Assembly: GCA_044227705.1 (NCBI GenBank)
Contig: JBGAWE010000004.1
Span: 1-58,101 of the forward strand
From: JANOQP01 sp044227705
Lineage (GTDB): Bacteria > Bacteroidota > Bacteroidia > Chitinophagales > Saprospiraceae
Direction of reading: 5' to 3'
DNA: 58,101 nt
Made by a program: the position numbers and the translations under genes
Notes under the pieces: generated by a model
Databases searched by the model: none
What the model saw: the letters and a program-made list of their open reading frames with translations, nothing else
Told to the model about the DNA's origin: nothing
Part shown: piece after piece, positions 44,939-53,190 of the stretch
How positions within the stretch are numbered: the first letter of the stretch is position 1
How the letters are laid out: each line of letters begins with the position of its first letter

Positions 44939-46048
44939 TTACGCAAATCGCTTGAACGCATTGAGCAACCGCTCCGGCAACTCCTCGCGGCAAGCCAATT
45001 GATAATCGGCCAGTGAACAGGGGATGAGCCGGTGCCGCTGGTGCTGCTCGCCCGTCTCGACGGGTACTTGCAGCCACCACCGGCCGCTCCTCGCGCTTTT
45101 CCAAAAAGTGAGCGACCAGTCGTGGTCCTTGAAGTCGACGATGTACTCGGTAAGGCCGTCGGTCGAGGCGGGGTAGTCCTGCTTGCGGTTGAAATATCCC
45201 TCCATAAAATACCAAGCCATCTGCGCGACGACCTGCGCCGTCTGTCCGTCGCGGTCGAGGTCTTTTTGAAAACCGTAGATGCCGAAGGAAGTCAGCTTGT
45301 CGGACATGCCCGCATAGCGGGCGAGCTGGCAGGCCTCCTCGCAGGAGAAGCCGCTGGGCGATGCGTCGCGCTGGCCGGGTGCCTCGGATTGCTTCAAAGC
45401 AGCGAGGCTGAAGGCCATCATGTCGGCGTCGCGGATGATTGGCTCTGCCTCCTCGATGGCGGTGCGGGCGCGGCCGAGGCGGAAGAAGTCGAAGTTGTTC
45501 TTGTCGAAAAACTTGAGGCAGTCGGGCGGCGTGAGGTGCGCCTGCCCGCCAATTTGGGCGAAATGGAAGAGCATCGGGTGCCTCGGCTCGAACAGCGGGT
45601 TGAGTACGGTTTCGGCCGTTTTTTCTTTGCCTTTGAGCAAAAACCGGGGCTTTTCATCAACGAGGGCGGCGGAGACAAGGGCCTTCGTGTTTTGATAGGC
45701 GAGAAACTGGGCCGCGATTTCCCCGATTTCGGAGCCGATGACGATGGGCAGAACCTTGCCCGCGATGAGTTCGTAGATTAAGTTTATAACAAATGAAGGG
45801 TCGCTCTTGCGGGCGTTCCCGAGGTCGGCGACGGAGTTCTTTTTGAATGAGAAAACGGTCGGGTAGAGGTGGCGGCGCACCTCGTTGGCCTCCTCATCGC
45901 CTGTGCCGACGAGGGCGATTTTGACCTGTCGAAGCTCGGGGAAATCCTTGTTGAACAGGACGGCGTTGTTTCCGAAAGAGTGCGCGGGGAGGTTTTGGGC
46001 AAGCTCAAAAAGCTGGGCGGGGACGGGTTTGAGCCAGTTTTGAAGCAT
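44939..46048 (-). CDS. Arginase/formimidoylglutamase-like protein lacking metal ligands
   Basis: Protein of 369 residues that aligns with the Bacteroidota proteins often labelled formimidoylglutamase or arginase (ureohydrolase fold): VIGSEIGEIAAQFLAYQN, FFRLGRARTAIEEAEPIIRDADMMAF and CQLARYAGMSDKLTSFGIYGF. The canonical manganese motifs GGxH, DAHxD and SxDxDxxDP are not present: the last is AFSLAALKQSEAPG, where even the Ser and Asp that I recall in relatives are replaced. It may not be catalytic. Histidine breakdown (hutH is in the window) is the obvious but unproven context. An exact -7 element lies 48 bases upstream. It shares the divergent spacer with the dehydrogenase gene. Confidence 0.75.
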   Translation of the reverse strand: MLQNWLKPVPAQLFELAQNLPAHSFGNNAVLFNKDFPELRQVKIALVGTGDEEANEVRRHLYPTVFSFKKNSVADLGNARKSDPSFVINLIYELIAGKVLPIVIGSEIGEIAAQFLAYQNTKALVSAALVDEKPRFLLKGKEKTAETVLNPLFEPRHPMLFHFAQIGGQAHLTPPDCLKFFDKNNFDFFRLGRARTAIEEAEPIIRDADMMAFSLAALKQSEAPGQRDASPSGFSCEEACQLARYAGMSDKLTSFGIYGFQKDLDRDGQTAQVVAQMAWYFMEGYFNRKQDYPASTDGLTEYIVDFKDHDWSLTFWKSARSGRWWLQVPVETGEQHQRHRLIPCSLADYQLACREELPERLLNAFKRFA

Positions 46049-46095
46049 ATGTTTTCTAATAGAATTGGTAGTTTTCGCAATTGTATTGTCGCGGT

Positions 46096-46103
46096 CAAAG
46101 GTA
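46096..46103 (-). promoter_or_regulatory. Bacteroidota -7 promoter element for the arginase-like gene
   Basis: Minus-strand TACCTTTG exactly matches TAnnTTTG, 48 bases upstream of the start at 46048. Confidence 0.5.
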
Positions 46104-46144
46104 GACAGAAGGCCGGGCGGGGATTTCGAGGGAGGGAAAATTCA

Positions 46145-46152
46145 TAGGTTTG
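46145..46152 (+). promoter_or_regulatory. Bacteroidota -7 promoter element for the dehydrogenase gene
   Basis: TAGGTTTG exactly matches TAnnTTTG, 29 bases before the ATG at 46181. Together with 46096-46103 it defines a compact divergent promoter pair. Confidence 0.55.
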
Positions 46153-46180
46153 CTCCCGCTTTAACCAAACCGCTAATGCG

Positions 46181-47419
46181 ATGAACCGACTTTTGGAGGA
46201 TTACAAGGCCAAGAAGCCCGAGATTGTTTTCGAGTGGCACGACGAAGAGACGGGCGCCGAGGGGTGGGTGGTCATCAACTCCCTGCGCAACGGCGCGGCC
46301 GGCGGCGGTACCCGGATGCGGCTCGGGCTGACGAGGGAGGAAGTGGTATCGCTGGCGAAGGTGATGGAGGTCAAGTTCTCGGTTTGCGGCCCGAAAATCG
46401 GCGGCGCGAAATCGGGCATTAACTTCGACCCAGCCGACCCAAGACGGCACGAGGTCTTGAAAAGGTGGTACAAGGCGGTCTTTCCCCTGTTGAAAAACTA
46501 CTACGGGACGGGCGGCGATTTGAACGTCGACGAGATAAAGGACGTGGTTCCGATAACAGAGGAGCTGGGGCTTTGGCATCCGCAGGAGGGCATCGTCAAC
46601 GGGCACTTTCGGCTGACGGAGGGGCAGAAAATCAACCTCATCGGGCAGCTTCGATACGGCTGCTCGAAGATTGTGGAAGACCCCGAATACCTGCCCGAAG
46701 GGGGGAGGGAAAAGTACGCCGTAGCCGACCTCATAACGGGTTTTGGTGTGGCGGAATCGGTGAGACATTTTTACCGCGTCTTTAAAAAGGAGGAACTGGC
46801 GGGGAAGCGGGCCATCATTCAAGGCTGGGGGAACGTGGCCTCGGCGGCGGCCTGCTATCTCGCAAAGGAGGGCGTTCGTATAACCGGCATCATCGACCGC
46901 GACGGCGGCCTGCTGAATGAAAACGGATTCTCGTTGGAAGAAATCAAGTCCCTCTTTCAAAACAGGGACGGTAACAAGCTCGCGTCCGCCGGGATGCAAC
47001 CTTTTTCCGTTGTCAACGAAAAACTGTGGTCGGTCGGCGCGGAGATTTTCATCCCCGGTGCTGCCTCGAAACTCGTGACCAAACCGCAGGTCGAGCGTAT
47101 GATAGGGAACGGGTTGGAAGTGGTGGCCTGCGGGGCGAACGTGCCTTTCGTCGACGACGGGGTCTTCTTCGGGGAGACAGCCAAGTTCACGGACGGGCAG
47201 GTCAGCCTGATACCCGATTTCATCGCCAACTGCGGGATGGCACGGGTCTTCGCCTATCTGATGGAACCCGAGGCGCAGTTGACTGACCGTGCCATTTTTG
47301 GGGATGTTTCGGGTGTGATTTCTGCCGCCATCGAGGCTGTTTTCCAAAACGGAAGCAGACCGACTGGCATCTCCACCAGGGCGTTGTCCATTGCGCTTGA
47401 GCGGCTGAAAAACCAATAA
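46181..47419 (+). CDS. Glu/Leu/Phe/Val-family amino-acid dehydrogenase
   Basis: NAD(P)-dependent oxidative deaminase of 412 residues. The substrate domain shows NGAAGGGTRMR, the lysine-containing GPKIGGAKSGINFDP (second Lys is the catalytic type) and TGGDLNVDEI. The Rossmann domain has the glycine motif QGWGNVASAAACYL, then IIDRDGGLLNENG and GAASKLVTK. It ends with helix NCGMARVFAYLM. Which amino acid it uses (glutamate, leucine or another) cannot be told from these motifs. It feeds 2-oxo acids and ammonia into central metabolism. Divergent from the arginase-like gene. Confidence 0.9.
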   Translation: MNRLLEDYKAKKPEIVFEWHDEETGAEGWVVINSLRNGAAGGGTRMRLGLTREEVVSLAKVMEVKFSVCGPKIGGAKSGINFDPADPRRHEVLKRWYKAVFPLLKNYYGTGGDLNVDEIKDVVPITEELGLWHPQEGIVNGHFRLTEGQKINLIGQLRYGCSKIVEDPEYLPEGGREKYAVADLITGFGVAESVRHFYRVFKKEELAGKRAIIQGWGNVASAAACYLAKEGVRITGIIDRDGGLLNENGFSLEEIKSLFQNRDGNKLASAGMQPFSVVNEKLWSVGAEIFIPGAASKLVTKPQVERMIGNGLEVVACGANVPFVDDGVFFGETAKFTDGQVSLIPDFIANCGMARVFAYLMEPEAQLTDRAIFGDVSGVISAAIEAVFQNGSRPTGISTRALSIALERLKNQ

Positions 47420-47551
47420 CACAAAACCGCTGGGAAATAAATATTTAAAATCAAAAATTGATTTCCCGGCGTACTTTTATCCAACGAATTGGCACAATTT
47501 TCATATACCGATTTATCACACTCATCATCTCACTAAAATAACAGTGCCCCT

Positions 47552-49054
47552 ATGACACGCAAAGTCTTTCTACTTACCTCTCTCATGGGCATGCTTGGCG
47601 CTGGAAACGCCGGTGCCCAGACCCCGGCTATGGCCACTTCGTCGACCTCCACGAGCATCACCCCCATGTCCCCTGCCGACAAATGGGAAGTTGGTGTTCA
47701 CCTCGGGATGCCCACCGTCATCGGGGACGTTGACGCCAAGCTGGGCGGCTACGGCGGAGCGCTCCACCTGCGCAAGTCGCTCGACCACGTCTTCTCGCTT
47801 CGCGGCGTGGCCTTTTACGGCAAGACGAAGAACGAGGGCACTGCCACCGGAGACAACCGCAAGTCCGACCTGACCTACATGAGCGCGTCGGGCCAAGTGG
47901 TTTTCACCATCAACAACCTGCGCTTCAACAAGCCGGTGCGGAAATGGAACCTCAACGTCTTCCTCGGCATGGGCTTGAGCACGCTCAACACGAAGTACAG
48001 CAACATCGTCAACAGCGAGTACCCCAACGCCACCAGCGGGAAAATCAAGAACCCGGGCCTGCAAGGCCAAGCCGAGGGCGGCGGTGAAATCCTCTACCGA
48101 GTCAACCCGAGGTTCAACCTCGGCCTGTCGCACACGGTCATGATTCCGTTCGGCAAGGCGGCCGACCTGCTCGACTCCGATGACAACCACCTCTACACCA
48201 ACCGGACGACCTATCGGGACATCCTGCACTTCCCGAACCTCTCGCTCAACTTCAACATCGGCACCAAGCGTGGTCAGTCCGAGCCGCTCTACTGGGTCAA
48301 CCCGATGGACGCCCTGCAAAACGACATCGCCGAACTGAAGGCCCGCCCCATATACGACCCGACCGACACCGACGGCGACGGCGTCATCGACGCCATCGAC
48401 CAAGAGAAGAACAGCCCGGCCGGAGCCCGTGTCGACACGCGCGGCAATACCCTCGACAGCGACGGCGACGGCGTGGCCGACTTCAAGGACAAGGAGCCGT
48501 ACTCTGCTCCCGGATACAAGGTCGATGCAATGGGCGTTGCCCAAATCCCGAAGGAGCCTAAGCTCACAGAGGCCGATGTCACCCGCATCGTCGACGACAA
48601 GCTCAAGGCCTACAAGCCGCCCGTCCAGCAGGGCATCATCGACTGGTTCTTGCCGATGATTCACTTCGACCTCGACCGCTATGACATCAAAAAGGCCGAG
48701 TACGAAAACCTCTTCCAAGTTGCGCAGGTGATGAAGCAGAACCCGTCCATCAAGGTCGTCGTCTCGGGCCACACCGACAAGCTCTCGGGCAACAACTACA
48801 ACAACGTCCTCTCGTACAACCGCGCCAAGTCGGCCATCGACTTCCTGGTCGAGACGCACGGCATCTCTCGCGACCGCCTCGTGCTCAACTGGGGCGGCGA
48901 GGACAAAGCCCTCGTCCCGACCAGCGGCAACAGCATGATGAACCGCCGCGTCGAGTTCCGCGTGGCGACCGCCAGCGACACCGAGATGGGCCGCCCCGAA
49001 GGCCCTCGCGCCGGTCGCGGCTCCTACAAGGGCAACAAGGACGCGGGCTATTAA
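47552..49054 (+). CDS. OmpA-family outer-membrane protein with calcium-binding repeats
   Basis: Protein of 500 residues. The signal peptide (TRKVFLLTSLMGMLGAGNAGAQ) precedes an N-terminal beta-barrel (about 40-260). Two thrombospondin-3-like calcium loops follow (DPTDTDGDGVIDAIDQE and DSDGDGVADFKDKEP, about 268-315). The OmpA C-terminal domain (about 365-480) binds peptidoglycan; it begins IHFDLDRYDIKKAEYENL and contains VVVSGHTDKLSGNNYNNVLS, then NRAKSAIDFL. A Gly/Arg/Pro-rich tail ends the protein. It anchors the outer membrane to the wall. A symmetrical terminator follows at 49073. Confidence 0.95.
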   Translation: MTRKVFLLTSLMGMLGAGNAGAQTPAMATSSTSTSITPMSPADKWEVGVHLGMPTVIGDVDAKLGGYGGALHLRKSLDHVFSLRGVAFYGKTKNEGTATGDNRKSDLTYMSASGQVVFTINNLRFNKPVRKWNLNVFLGMGLSTLNTKYSNIVNSEYPNATSGKIKNPGLQGQAEGGGEILYRVNPRFNLGLSHTVMIPFGKAADLLDSDDNHLYTNRTTYRDILHFPNLSLNFNIGTKRGQSEPLYWVNPMDALQNDIAELKARPIYDPTDTDGDGVIDAIDQEKNSPAGARVDTRGNTLDSDGDGVADFKDKEPYSAPGYKVDAMGVAQIPKEPKLTEADVTRIVDDKLKAYKPPVQQGIIDWFLPMIHFDLDRYDIKKAEYENLFQVAQVMKQNPSIKVVVSGHTDKLSGNNYNNVLSYNRAKSAIDFLVETHGISRDRLVLNWGGEDKALVPTSGNSMMNRRVEFRVATASDTEMGRPEGPRAGRGSYKGNKDAGY

Positions 49055-49072
49055 GGCCCACCCCTTTCAATG

Positions 49073-49108
49073 AAAAAGGGCAGTTTTCGCAGGGAAACTG
49101 CCCTTTTT
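49073..49108. terminator. Bidirectional terminator between the OmpA and CoA-binding genes
   Basis: AAAAAGGGCAGTTT (49073-49086) pairs perfectly with AAACTGCCCTTTTT (49095-49108) around an 8-base loop; it has A's on the left and T's on the right, suiting both converging genes. Confidence 0.92.
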
Positions 49109-49112
49109 CATT

Positions 49113-49475
49113 TCAGTAAACCCCGATGGAAAGCATGACCAACGTGCAGCCATCGACAACCTCTATCCCCTTTTTTCGGGCCAGATCGAAGAGCTCTGGG
49201 TTCTCTGCGCCGGGGTTGAAGATGATGCGGCGAGGCTTCAGACCGAAAATGTATTCATAAAAACCGGCCTGCCGCTCAGCGTTCAAATAGAGGGTGACGG
49301 TGTCGACGTCTTCCAAAACGGGCCGACCCGTTTCGATTTTTTGCCCCTCGATTTCGCCAGCCTTGTTGCCGACGGCGACGGCCTCGAAGCCCTGTTTTTT
49401 TAGGGAAACAACAGCCCGCCATGAATACCTGTCATGATTGGGCGAAGCACCCAAAACAAGCGTTTTCTTGCTCAT
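49113..49475 (-). CDS. CoA-binding domain protein
   Basis: Rossmann-like protein of 120 residues of the CoA-binding family (PF13380). It begins SKKTLVLGASPNHDRYSWRA, the nucleotide-binding loop, and continues with EGQKIETGRPVLEDVDTVTLYLN and IIFNPGAENPELFDLARKKG, ending VVDGCTLVMLSIG. The conserved closing segment with Cys in DGCTLVML is typical. These stand-alone proteins bind CoA but have no agreed role. ATG 49475 used in place of a TTG two codons upstream. Confidence 0.88.
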   Translation of the reverse strand: MSKKTLVLGASPNHDRYSWRAVVSLKKQGFEAVAVGNKAGEIEGQKIETGRPVLEDVDTVTLYLNAERQAGFYEYIFGLKPRRIIFNPGAENPELFDLARKKGIEVVDGCTLVMLSIGVY

Positions 49476-49512
49476 TTTCAATCAGTTGCACAAAATTCGA
49501 GGCAAGGTATAG

Positions 49513-49742
49513 CAGCAGAGTTTCCCGAACACCGGTCATGGAGCGAAGGCCAAGTTCAACTACAATTTCGTCCTCGACGAGGAGATTCAGAGCAGGACGA
49601 TCCCTTGCTAAAACCGTATTTTTTCAAAAAGAAAATACGGCGATTATGAGGACTTCATCACTTTCACGGCCGAAGAAATCGGGCCGCTCTTCGAGCATGC
49701 CGAGCTTTTTCTCTATTCCATCAAAGCCTTGATTGCTCAATA
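49513..49742 (+). pseudogene. Remnant of a small protein, possibly HEPN-type
   Basis: One frame reads AKAKFNYNFVLDEEIQSRTIPC, then a TAA stop at 49609-49611, then NRIFSKRKYGDYEDFITFTAEEIGPL and a final FLYSIKALIAQ before TAG at 49740-49742. GDYEDFITFTAEE resembles the C-terminal part of HEPN-domain proteins (toxin or RNase partners), which I recall as GDYEDF...E.E.V. No start codon in suitable context and the internal stop make it a relic. Assignment is tentative. Confidence 0.35.
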
Positions 49743-49780
49743 GGCCACCAATTTTCGAACAACAAGCACCCTCATTTTCT

Positions 49781-51385
49781 ATGAAAAATCCCACCCGGCT
49801 CCTCGCCCTTTTCGCGCTGCTCCTCGTCGCCCGGCAGGCTTTCTGCCAGAACCCGCCCGCCCCCTCGAAGGAGATGCGTGGCGCGTGGATTGCCTCGGTG
49901 GCCAACATCGACTGGCCCAGCAAGCCCGGCCTCGACCCAGAGGCGCAGCGCGCGGAGTTCGACAGCCTTCTCAACGAGTTGCAGCACATGGGTATGAACG
50001 CCGTCTTCGTGCAAGTCCGTCCGGCGGGCGACGCGCTCTACCCTACGAAGTTCGCCCCGTGGTCGCGCTACCTGACCGGCAAGCAGGGCGTGGGGCCGGA
50101 GCCCTACTACGACCCACTCGACTACATGGTGACCGCCGCCCACAAGCGGCGCATGGAGTTCCACGCCTGGTTCAACCCCTATCGAGCGACGACCGACCTC
50201 GACACCTCGAAGCTCGCCCCGAACCACCTGCTGAAGCTCCGGCCGGACTGGGCTTTTCGCTATGGAAACAAGTATTTTTTCAACCCCGGCATCCCCTCCG
50301 TCCGCGCCAACCTCGTGGAGATGATTGGCGACGTCGTCACCCGCTACGACATCGACGGGGTGCATTTCGACGACTATTTCTACCCCTATCCCGAAAAGGA
50401 TCAGACGCTCAACGACTACAAAACCTACCAAGAGTTCGGCCAGCGCGACTTCCGAACCATCGAGGACTGGCGGCGAAACAACGTCGACGAGTTCGTCCGC
50501 GACGTCGCCCAAAAGATTCGGTCGATAAAGCCCTACGTACGCTTCGGCATCAGCCCGTTCGGCGTCTGGCGCAACGCCGACCGCGACCCCAACGGCTCGC
50601 CCACTCGAGCCGGCATCAACACCTATGACGATTTGTACGCCGACGTATTGAACTGGCTTGACAAGGGTTGGATAGACTACGCCGCCCCGCAGATTTATTG
50701 GAGCATCGGATTTCCCGCCGCTGACTACGAAAAGCTCGTCGACTGGTGGGGCAAGCACGCCTATGGCAAGCACATCTACGTCGGCCACGCCGCCTACAAA
50801 ATCGGCGACCCGAACATCACGAAGAACGACCCCAACTGGGGCCGCCGCGACGAAATCAACCGGCAGGTCTACCTCAACCGGGGCAACCAGAACATTCAGG
50901 GGAGCATATTCTTCAGCACCCGTGCCGTCCTGCGAAACCCGCTCGGCGTGGCCGACTCGCTGGCCTATTCCCTTTTTGAAAAAAAGGCGCTCGTGCCGGG
51001 CTTCGCTTTCAAAGGGAACCCGCCCGCGCCGCCCCAAATCTGCCGGGCAAAAGGCTCGCCCTCGGCCATCAAACTGGCGTGGCAGGTCTGCTCGACCGCG
51101 CCGGAAGACCAGCCGTACTACTTCGCCGTCTACCGTTTCATCGGCTCGGAGGTCGGCGCGTTCACCGACCCGGAGAACCTGATGTTCATCTCGCCCTACA
51201 ACCCTGAAAAGTGGTGGTTCGAGGACCGCGCCGTGCAGCAGGGCGAGTATTACACCTATGTCGTCACGGCCTTCAATCGCAGCAACATCGAGAGCTTTTC
51301 GAGCGAGCCGGTGGTGATGAAAAAGACCAAGCGCGGCGCACGGCGAGTCGGCGGCGGCTGGTGGTCGAGGATTTTGCAACGGTGA
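49781..51385 (+). CDS. Exported GHL10-family (PF02638) glycosidase with C-terminal FnIII-like domain
   Basis: Secreted protein of 534 residues; signal peptide KNPTRLLALFALLLVARQAFC. The TIM-barrel-like GHL10 domain (about 28-390) has RGAWIASVANIDWPS, NAVFVQVRPAGDALY, EFHAWFNPYR, GVHFDDYFYPYP, RFGISPFGVWRN and DYAAPQIYWSIG. E. coli DigH (YddW), a relative, cuts glycan strands stripped of stem peptides at the division site, so a peptidoglycan role is likely; this is inference by family. The C-terminal 120 residues look like a fibronectin type III fold (IKLAWQVCSTAPEDQPYYFAVYR). ATG 49781 gives the signal peptide. A terminator follows at 51407. Confidence 0.9.
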   Translation: MKNPTRLLALFALLLVARQAFCQNPPAPSKEMRGAWIASVANIDWPSKPGLDPEAQRAEFDSLLNELQHMGMNAVFVQVRPAGDALYPTKFAPWSRYLTGKQGVGPEPYYDPLDYMVTAAHKRRMEFHAWFNPYRATTDLDTSKLAPNHLLKLRPDWAFRYGNKYFFNPGIPSVRANLVEMIGDVVTRYDIDGVHFDDYFYPYPEKDQTLNDYKTYQEFGQRDFRTIEDWRRNNVDEFVRDVAQKIRSIKPYVRFGISPFGVWRNADRDPNGSPTRAGINTYDDLYADVLNWLDKGWIDYAAPQIYWSIGFPAADYEKLVDWWGKHAYGKHIYVGHAAYKIGDPNITKNDPNWGRRDEINRQVYLNRGNQNIQGSIFFSTRAVLRNPLGVADSLAYSLFEKKALVPGFAFKGNPPAPPQICRAKGSPSAIKLAWQVCSTAPEDQPYYFAVYRFIGSEVGAFTDPENLMFISPYNPEKWWFEDRAVQQGEYYTYVVTAFNRSNIESFSSEPVVMKKTKRGARRVGGGWWSRILQR

Positions 51386-51406
51386 TTTGCCTCGAAGGCG
51401 GGGCTG

Positions 51407-51442
51407 AATGAGGGGCTGACTCAAAGTCAGCCCCTCATTTTT
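51407..51442. terminator. Bidirectional terminator between GHL10 and reductase genes
   Basis: AATGAGGGGCTGAC (51407-51420) pairs with GTCAGCCCCTCATT (51426-51439) around loop TCAAA and is followed by T's. It lies immediately after both converging genes. Confidence 0.92.
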
Positions 51443-52158
51443 TATCCATAAAGCTCATAGACAATCTGCTCTCGCCCATAGCCCAACTTGACGAGCAGAT
51501 TGGCCACCGCCTCGTCAATCATCCGGCTCCAGCCACAGAGGTAGAAGCGCACGTCGGGCCGGGCGACGGCATATTTTTCCAGATAGATTTGATGGACATG
51601 GCCGCGCCAGCCGGGCCAGTCGGGCGATTGGCTCAAGGCCACATCATATTGAAAATCAGGAAGTTGCGCGGCGAGCGACTCGAATTCCGAGCGATATAGG
51701 ACGTCCTCCTCCCGCCGCGCCCCGAAAATGAGGTGGAGGTTCCGGTGCGGCCGCCCCGAGTTTTTCAAATCGAAAACCATGCTGCGAAAAGGCGCGACCC
51801 CCGTACCGGTGCAGATGAAAACGAGGTCTTGCTCGACGTTCTTAGGGAGGCAAAACGCACCGTCAGGCCCCTTGAACCGGATGGGCGAGCCGACGGAGAT
51901 TTCATCAAAAAGAAAGTTGGTGCCCGCCCCGTCCTCGAGCCGCACGATGCAGAACTCCAGCAGCCGCCCGCCGTTGGGCGCGTTGGCGATGGAATAGCTG
52001 CGCCACCGCTTCTGCCGCCGCTCGTGAATGGGCAGGTCGAAGGTGACGAACTGCCCAGCCCGGAAGTCGAGCGGCTCCTCGGTTTCGAGCCAGAAGCGGC
52101 GTACGGTCGGCGTGGCCTGCTCGATTCGGGCGACGGTCGCGTCGTGCCAATTGGTCAT
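51442..52158 (-). CDS. Ferredoxin-NADP(+) reductase-like FAD oxidoreductase
   Basis: Flavoprotein of 238 residues that passes electrons between NAD(P)H and a one-electron carrier. FAD-binding barrel with RWRSYSIANAP (R-x-Y-S motif), then the NAD(P) domain with CTGTGVAPFRSM, LIFGARREEDVLYRSEFE and FYLCGWSRMIDEAV; it ends with the aromatic VYELYG as ferredoxin reductases do. ATG 52158 overlaps the stop of the GYDIA-kinase gene by four bases (ATGA), so the two are translationally coupled. The redox partner is not in the window. Confidence 0.9.
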   Translation of the reverse strand: MTNWHDATVARIEQATPTVRRFWLETEEPLDFRAGQFVTFDLPIHERRQKRWRSYSIANAPNGGRLLEFCIVRLEDGAGTNFLFDEISVGSPIRFKGPDGAFCLPKNVEQDLVFICTGTGVAPFRSMVFDLKNSGRPHRNLHLIFGARREEDVLYRSEFESLAAQLPDFQYDVALSQSPDWPGWRGHVHQIYLEKYAVARPDVRFYLCGWSRMIDEAVANLLVKLGYGREQIVYELYG

Positions 52159-53099
52159 TTTTTCAAAATCATTTCCTCGAACCGGAAGACAACCGGGAAG
52201 CCAAGTTGGTTGAAAAAGCCGATGGTTTCCTCCGGCGGTCGGCTGCTGGTGGCGAGGGCGAAGTCGCCGCCCCAGGCGCCGAGGCTTTTCGTCTGTCCCC
52301 AAAAATTTGGGAAAAGGAGGTCTTGCGCCCGGGGCAAATCGACGGCTTCCGAAATCAAATTTTCATGCTCAACGATGACGGTCTCGAGTTCGCCGAGCGA
52401 GGCGGCAGCGAGGAAGCGGCGGGTCAGGCGGCTGATTTTTTTGGTCAAAACCGAGTGCCGCCCGCCCATTTCTCGATAGCGGTGGATGCCCGCACGGCTG
52501 TCCTGTTTTTTGCCTAAATAAATGAAATACAGGCAGTTGTGAAATTCAGGGAAGAACTCGACCCGTTCGGCGGCCGGTTTCTCGTCCTCGATTTTGAACA
52601 GAATCGGCCCATCGGCACGGGCGCAGGCGATGTCGTAGCCCGAGCCGCCGAAGGTCTTTTCGAGGAGGAGATACGGGTCGGCACCGCTCCATTCGGCGAG
52701 GAGCGAGAGGAGCGTGCTGCTCGTCCCGAGGCCCCACGAGCGGGGGAAATCGACCCGCGCCTCGACGGTCAGGCCGTTGCCGTTTTTTAGAAAGCCGGGC
52801 CGCTGCCGCCGGATTTCGCGGAGGATTTCGGCGAGGCGGACGGCGGTCGTCGCGTCGGCTGTTTTTTCAAAGTTGAAATCGGCGATGTCGTAATCAGCTG
52901 AAAACCAGCAGGTTCCGTCGAGTTCGAGGCTGCGCCACGAGAGCTTTTCGGCTGGCCCCGCGCTCGGAGACACGCTCAAACTTTGCCCGAAACGGGTCGG
53001 CACGGCGAGGGCCTCCGCCCCGTCGAGGACGGCGTACTCGCCCGTCAGCAGGAGTTTGCCGTGGGCGCGGGCGAACAATGTGGCGGCTGTTTCTTCCAT
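52155..53099 (-). CDS. GYDIA-family GHMP kinase
   Basis: Small-molecule kinase of 314 residues of the GHMP superfamily. It contains HGKLLLTGEYAVLDGAEALA at the N-terminus, the P-loop-like SWGLGTSSTLLSLLA and FGGSGYDIACA, whose GYDIA core names the family (TIGR/PF-type group found mainly in Bacteroidota). By kinship with mevalonate kinases it probably phosphorylates a mevalonate-pathway or related substrate, but the actual substrate is not known. ATG 53099. Coupled by a four-base overlap to the following reductase gene. Divergent from the decayed sensor gene. Confidence 0.9.
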   Translation of the reverse strand: MEETAATLFARAHGKLLLTGEYAVLDGAEALAVPTRFGQSLSVSPSAGPAEKLSWRSLELDGTCWFSADYDIADFNFEKTADATTAVRLAEILREIRRQRPGFLKNGNGLTVEARVDFPRSWGLGTSSTLLSLLAEWSGADPYLLLEKTFGGSGYDIACARADGPILFKIEDEKPAAERVEFFPEFHNCLYFIYLGKKQDSRAGIHRYREMGGRHSVLTKKISRLTRRFLAAASLGELETVIVEHENLISEAVDLPRAQDLLFPNFWGQTKSLGAWGGDFALATSSRPPEETIGFFNQLGFPVVFRFEEMILKK

Positions 53100-53190
53100 G
53101 AAAAAGAAGGTCGTGTTCGGCGGTGAAAATAGCAGCGCTTTGCGCCGACCGAGGTTTGAACTACTTTGGCAGCCGCTTTTGGCAACGACC

